From contig CACPEI010000012.1 of NCBI GenBank assembly GCA_902632875.1, positions 1 through 18,205 on the forward strand: a stretch of DNA of 18,205 bases. Reading direction: 5' to 3'. Below, in pieces: positions 14,745 to 18,205 of this stretch (position 1 is the stretch's first letter; every line of letters begins with the position of its first letter). Below the pieces are notes generated by a model, which was given only the letters and a program-made list of their open reading frames with translations, made no database searches and was not told the origin of the DNA. The translations under genes and the position numbers were made by a program. The stretch comes from an uncultured Pelagibacteraceae bacterium. Its GTDB lineage: Bacteria; Pseudomonadota; Alphaproteobacteria; Pelagibacterales; Pelagibacteraceae.

Positions 14745-16121
14745 TCTCTTTTCTACCTCATCTTTACCTAGTGAAATGATTATATCATAAATTCCTGGTC
14801 CAAATTTTGATCCCGTTAGGGCTATTCTTAGTGGCTGACCAACACCTTTAAAATTTGTGTTATTGGTTTTAATTAATTCTTTTACTATGGGTTCTAAATT
14901 TTCTCTTGTAAGTATTTCAACTTTTTTAATTTTACTATTAAATTCAGATATAATCACCTTTGCTTTATCATCAATTAATTTTAAGTCTTCTTTATCAAAA
15001 TCTATTTCATCATTAACTATGTATTGACTATTATTATATATATCTTCAAGGGTTTTTGCTTTATTTTTTAGAAAAGTTAATGATTTTTGAATTTTTTCTT
15101 TTTTTTCCTCTTTAATATTACTCTTAAAAATTTCACAATAATCAATTAGTTGATTGAATAAAGAATTTTCGTCAATATTTTTTATATAGTGTTCATTCAT
15201 TGATAAAATTCTGCTTAAATCTAATTTTGATGGCGATTTTCCAATACCTTCAAGATTAAAATATTTAATACTTTCATCCAGAGTAAAAATTTCCTTATCT
15301 TTATACGACCAACCCAATCTCAATAAATAATTTCTTAGGGCATCAGGTATAATACCGATTTTAGAGTAATCTTCTAAAGTTGATGCCTTATCTCTTTTTG
15401 ATAATTTTTTTCCATCTATAGTATGTATTAATGGTATGTGTGCAAATGATGGTAGTTCCCATCCCATTGCCTCGTAGATTTGAATTTGTTTAAAAGTATT
15501 TATTTTGTGGTCATCGCCTCTGATTATATGAGTCATTTTCATCTGATGATCGTCAACTGATACAGACAAATTATATGTTGGTGTTCCATCATTTCTCAAA
15601 ATAACAAAATCTTCAATGCTGTTGTTTTCGATTTCAACATCACCTTGAACTACATCTTTTAAAATAGTTGTTCCATTAATTTTACTTTTAAATCTTATTA
15701 CTGGTTTTATATCTTTAGGTGCTTCGCTTTCACTTTTATCTCTCCATTTTCTATCGTAAACATACGGAATTTTTTTCTGTTTAGCTCTTTTTTTTTGTTC
15801 TTCTATTTCATCATTTGAACAAAAACATTTATAAGCATTGCCTTTTTTTAAAAGTTCATTTGCAACATTTATATGATCCTTTATTTTCTGAGATTGAATG
15901 TATTCTTGGCCATCATGATCAATACCTATCCATTTAAGGGATTTAATTATTTGATCTTTATATTCCTCTCTAGATCTTTCTTTATCCGTATCCTCAATCC
16001 TTAAATAAAAATCTCCATTTTGATTTTTTGAATACAACCAATTAAATAAAGCAGTTCTCACTCCTCCTATATGGAGAGGTCCAGTAGGTGATGGAGCAAA
16101 TCTAGTTGCTACTTTTCTCAT
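14721..16121 (-). CDS. gltX: Glutamyl-tRNA synthetase
   Basis: Class I aminoacyl-tRNA synthetase charging tRNA-Glu. The 466-residue product has FAPSPTGPLHIGG with the HIGH-equivalent at residues 17-20, RIEDTD near 41, the KLSKR form of KMSKS at 239-243, and a C-terminal helical anticodon-binding domain. A CFC pair (99-101) is present, but its partner zinc ligands, as known from E. coli, are replaced by YDRKWRD, so no intact zinc site is seen. Whether it also charges tRNA-Gln, as many alphaproteobacterial enzymes with GatCAB do, cannot be read from this window. It lies 22 bp downstream of lexA with no terminator between, so lexA transcripts probably continue into it. Confidence 0.97.
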   Translation of the reverse strand: MRKVATRFAPSPTGPLHIGGVRTALFNWLYSKNQNGDFYLRIEDTDKERSREEYKDQIIKSLKWIGIDHDGQEYIQSQKIKDHINVANELLKKGNAYKCFCSNDEIEEQKKRAKQKKIPYVYDRKWRDKSESEAPKDIKPVIRFKSKINGTTILKDVVQGDVEIENNSIEDFVILRNDGTPTYNLSVSVDDHQMKMTHIIRGDDHKINTFKQIQIYEAMGWELPSFAHIPLIHTIDGKKLSKRDKASTLEDYSKIGIIPDALRNYLLRLGWSYKDKEIFTLDESIKYFNLEGIGKSPSKLDLSRILSMNEHYIKNIDENSLFNQLIDYCEIFKSNIKEEKKEKIQKSLTFLKNKAKTLEDIYNNSQYIVNDEIDFDKEDLKLIDDKAKVIISEFNSKIKKVEILTRENLEPIVKELIKTNNTNFKGVGQPLRIALTGSKFGPGIYDIIISLGKDEVEKRLTHKTIS

Positions 16122-16143
16122 TAAAATGGTTTAGACTATTTTT

Positions 16144-16821
16144 TTAGAAGTTTCTATATAAAGATACTAAAACACCTTGTACTTTAACTCTATCCGGGCC
16201 AAAAATTTTAGTTTCGTAGTTTTTATTAGCACTTTCAAGCGCTACTACTTTGCCTTTTTTTCTAATTCTTTTTAACATAGCTTCATGTTCATCTATTAAA
16301 GCCACAACAATTTTACCATTATCAGCTGTATCTGTTCTTTTGATAATAACAGTATCACCTTCATGGATACCCGCCTCAATCATTGAGTCTCCCTGAACTT
16401 TTAGACCGAAATAATCTCCATTTTTTTCTAAATTGCTTGGCAAGGGAATTCTTGAAACCTCATTCTGAATAGCCTCAACAGGTGTTCCGGCAGCTATCTT
16501 ACCTAGAACAGGCACCTCTGGCCCATCAGATGAAACCGTTTCATCATCTAAACCACCTTTTATTACACTTGGGGAAAAGCTATTGTAAATATCGTTTGCT
16601 GAAGCGGTTTCAGGTAATTTAATTACTTCTAAAGCTCTTGCTTTATGAGCTAATCTTTTAATAAAACCTCTTTCCTCTAAAGCGCTAATTAGTCTATGTA
16701 TCCCAGATTTAGACTTTAAATTTAAAGATTCTTTCATTTCCTCGTAAGAAGGGGACACACCCGAACTTCTCAACTTCTTGTTGATAAATAAAAGTAAGTT
16801 TTTTTGTTTTTTTGTTAACAT
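16144..16821 (-). CDS. lexA: SOS repressor LexA
   Basis: Repressor of the DNA-damage response, inactivated by RecA-stimulated self-cleavage. The 225-residue product has an N-terminal winged helix-turn-helix (about residues 1-66; [11 protein letters not shown] and [16 protein letters not shown]) and a C-terminal S24 peptidase domain. The cleavage site is A111-G112 in IAAGTP, the nucleophile is S146 in QGDSM and the general base is K184 in AMLKR, all intact, so self-cleavage should work. Two candidate operators lie directly upstream, implying autoregulation. The start is the ATG about 10 bases from the predicted transcription start. It sits between trpC and gltX on the same strand; alphaproteobacteria often place lexA near trpC. 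Confidence 0.97.
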   Translation of the reverse strand: MLTKKQKNLLLFINKKLRSSGVSPSYEEMKESLNLKSKSGIHRLISALEERGFIKRLAHKARALEVIKLPETASANDIYNSFSPSVIKGGLDDETVSSDGPEVPVLGKIAAGTPVEAIQNEVSRIPLPSNLEKNGDYFGLKVQGDSMIEAGIHEGDTVIIKRTDTADNGKIVVALIDEHEAMLKRIRKKGKVVALESANKNYETKIFGPDRVKVQGVLVSLYRNF

Positions 16822-16823
16822 AA

Positions 16824-16838
16824 GAACAAATATCGTAC
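16824..16838 (-). promoter_or_regulatory. Second, imperfect LexA operator candidate
   Basis: On the strand of lexA this reads GTAC-N7-GTTC, one base away from the alphaproteobacterial SOS box GTTC-N7-GTTC. It lies 3 bases before the lexA ATG, over the expected transcription start. It may be a lower-affinity site or a chance match; AT-rich N7 spacing is identical to the perfect box upstream. Confidence 0.4.
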
Positions 16839-16867
16839 AAAATATGTTCTATAAAAGTTCTCTACAA
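16839..16867 (-). promoter_or_regulatory. Candidate lexA promoter
   Basis: On the minus strand TTGTAG (16862-16867) and TATTTT (16839-16844) form -35 and -10 boxes with a 17-bp spacer. The perfect SOS box lies exactly inside the spacer, so bound LexA would block polymerase. The transcript would start near 16832, giving an unusually short leader of about ten bases before the ATG. The box matches are moderate; the interlocked layout is the main support. Confidence 0.6.
16846..16860. promoter_or_regulatory. LexA binding site (SOS box)
   Basis: GTTC (16846-16849), seven bases, GTTC (16857-16860) on the plus strand: a perfect match to the direct-repeat SOS box known for alphaproteobacterial LexA. 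It lies 24 bp upstream of the lexA ATG, in the spacer of the candidate promoter, so autorepression is the natural reading. Confidence 0.85.
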
Positions 16868-16910
16868 TTCACAATAGTTAAAAAAGTGAATAAAATAGGG
16901 GATTATTTAA

Positions 16911-17702
16911 CTAAAGAACTGAAAAAATTGAATTATCCTCTAAGTTTTTTAAAAGCGATTCACCAATTAAAAAAGTTTTAATAGAAGTTTTGTTAGCGAG
17001 TTCCAAAAGTTCGTCTTTTGTTTTGATACCACTTTCAGAAATTAAAGGACCTGTATGGCTAACTAATACATCATGAATATCAAAAGTTTTATTTAAATCA
17101 GTTTTTAAAGTTTTTAAGTTTCTATTATTTATTCCTATCAAAGCATCTTTAAATTTAAGTGCCTGTTTAGCCTCATCTACAGTGTGAACCTCAACAATAA
17201 TAGACATATCTAATTTTAAAGCTTCTTCATATAATTCATTTGCAAGTTTATCAGAAACACCAGCAAGAATTATTAGTATAGCGTCAGCCCCATAACTTTT
17301 AGCAAGAGGTATTTGAAATTTATCTACAAAGAAATCCTTACAAAGAATTGGTAAATCAATTTTTTGTTTAATTTTTCTTATATGAATTAAATCACCTAAA
17401 AAGTAATCCTCTTCAGTTAAAACTGATAAACATGTTGCATTACAATCTTTGTATATGTTTGCTATTTTAACAGGATCATAATCTTTAATAATTACACCTG
17501 CAGATGGACTAGCTTTTTTAATTTCAGCAATAATAGAAAACTTGTTTTCTTTAATATTATTTTCAATCTTTTCTTTAAAATTTATATATATTCTATTTGA
17601 ATTAATTAATTCATTTAATGAATCAAGAGAAATAGTTTTTTTTAGATTTTCTATTTTTTCACTTTTCTTTTCAATTATTTTCTTAAGAACATTTTCAGCC
17701 AT
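16911..17702 (-). CDS. trpC: Indole-3-glycerol phosphate synthase
   Basis: Closes the indole ring from carboxyphenylamino-deoxyribulose phosphate in tryptophan synthesis. The 263-residue product is a monofunctional TrpC barrel with AEIKKASPSAG (E60, K62, S65-P66-S67), CKDFFVD around K122, GADAILI, GINNRNL and ISESGI, the strand-end motifs of the active site in the usual order. Length matches stand-alone TrpC. The ATG overlaps the trpD stop by 8 bp (ATGGCTGA, 17695-17702), so the pair is coupled. It ends 89 bp before lexA; no terminator is visible in that gap, so some read-through into lexA is possible. Confidence 0.97.
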   Translation of the reverse strand: MAENVLKKIIEKKSEKIENLKKTISLDSLNELINSNRIYINFKEKIENNIKENKFSIIAEIKKASPSAGVIIKDYDPVKIANIYKDCNATCLSVLTEEDYFLGDLIHIRKIKQKIDLPILCKDFFVDKFQIPLAKSYGADAILIILAGVSDKLANELYEEALKLDMSIIVEVHTVDEAKQALKFKDALIGINNRNLKTLKTDLNKTFDIHDVLVSHTGPLISESGIKTKDELLELANKTSIKTFLIGESLLKNLEDNSIFSVL

Positions 17703-18205
17703 TTTGAATTTTTTCTAAATGTTTAATAACTTTATTCGATAAAATATGTTTTCTTGCATCATTATATGCATCAGTAAAATTGTTATGAGTTTCATTCACA
17801 ATTAAACCTGCTGCAGCATTTAAGCACACAGCTTTAGAAAAATCATTATCCTCACCTTTAAATATATTAATCATTTTTTCTGCATTAAATTTTGCATCAT
17901 CACCAACTAGATTTTCAAATTTATCTGCATTAACATTTAATTCTGTTGGATCAATTATAATCTCAGAAATTTCATTATCTTTTAGTTGAATAACGTTCGT
18001 TTTAGCGTAAGGTGAAATCTCATCTAAACCATCTTCACTATTTACAATCCATGCAAATTTAATATCTAAATTATTAAGAGCATTTGCAAATACCTTTAAA
18101 AGTTTTTTATCAAAGACCCCAACCACTTGCCTCTTTACTAAAGCAGGGCTGCTTAATGGTCCAATCATATTAAATATAGTTCTTTTTCCAATTTTTTTTC
18201 TAGTA
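17695..18205 (-). CDS. trpD: Anthranilate phosphoribosyltransferase, C-terminal half (5' end outside window)
   Basis: Joins anthranilate to PRPP in tryptophan synthesis. The frame runs open to the right edge, and residues before the first in-window ATG (18168) continue the family motif, giving KRTIFNMIGPLSSPA across it, so that ATG is internal methionine and the gene is cut by the window. About 169 C-terminal residues are present, roughly half the usual 340. Seen here are the metal-binding DGLDEIS acidic pair and the late VCLNAAAGLIV helix; the PRPP-binding N-terminal half is outside. Its stop overlaps the trpC start. GPLSSP replaces the more common GPLTNP, a conservative change. Confidence 0.96.
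   Translation of the reverse strand, partial: TRKKIGKRTIFNMIGPLSSPALVKRQVVGVFDKKLLKVFANALNNLDIKFAWIVNSEDGLDEISPYAKTNVIQLKDNEISEIIIDPTELNVNADKFENLVGDDAKFNAEKMINIFKGEDNDFSKAVCLNAAAGLIVNETHNNFTDAYNDARKHILSNKVIKHLEKIQNG

Noticed and set aside
16822..16910. Intrinsic terminator between trpC and lexA
   Set aside because: No GC-bearing hairpin followed by a T run could be found on the minus strand; the gap holds only the lexA control region and AT-rich sequence.
16778..16981. Plus-strand open frame over the lexA promoter and trpC end
   Set aside because: It crosses the lexA start, the SOS box and the trpC 3' end with no recognisable protein features, so it is a chance frame.
18166..18168. ATG as start of a short 157-residue trpD
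   Set aside because: Twelve further in-frame residues reach the window edge and include the conserved KRTIFN before GPL, so the gene continues outside the window.

Overview
The window looks like a piece of a streamlined alphaproteobacterial chromosome, most likely of the SAR11 / Pelagibacterales type. The DNA is very AT-rich, with long A tracts and lysine- and asparagine-rich proteins. Genes abut or overlap almost everywhere, Shine-Dalgarno sequences are scarce, and the gene order is a pared-down version of the alphaproteobacterial dnaE-rpsB-tsf...lpxB and trpD-trpC-lexA blocks. The lineage call rests on style and synteny; no marker was compared with a database.

Left and centre (1-14744, all + strand): the C-terminal two thirds of dnaE, then a 128-bp spacer that can fold into a pseudoknot-like leader, then a nearly gap-free run: rpsB, tsf, frr, uppS, cdsA, dxr, bamA, skp-like ompH, fabZ, lpxD, lpxA, a small 2-oxoglutarate/Fe(II) oxygenase-like gene, lpxI, lpxB. 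Functionally this joins translation (S2, EF-Ts, RRF) to envelope building: undecaprenyl diphosphate, CDP-diacylglycerol, the isoprenoid precursor MEP, outer-membrane protein assembly, and lipid A from UDP-GlcNAc acylation to the disaccharide. Many neighbours overlap by the ATGA, TAATG or TGATG arrangement, which suggests translational coupling.

Right (14721-18205, all - strand): trpD (cut by the window edge), trpC, lexA and gltX. lexA is preceded by a textbook alphaproteobacterial SOS box (GTTC-N7-GTTC) placed exactly in the spacer of a candidate promoter. gltX follows lexA by only 22 bp. The two blocks converge, and the last 24 bp of lpxB and gltX overlap.

Most worth a second look: (1) the uncharacterised oxygenase-like gene embedded in the lipid A operon and overlapping both neighbours; (2) the compact lexA control region with a perfect and a near-perfect operator, and possible SOS co-control of gltX; (3) the pseudoknot-capable rpsB leader; (4) the absence of pyrH between tsf and frr, of rseP between dxr and bamA, and the reversed fabZ-lpxD order; (5) the convergent coding overlap that leaves no room for an intergenic terminator. 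The rest is well-known housekeeping content. No rRNA, tRNA, CRISPR array, insertion sequence or prophage was seen.
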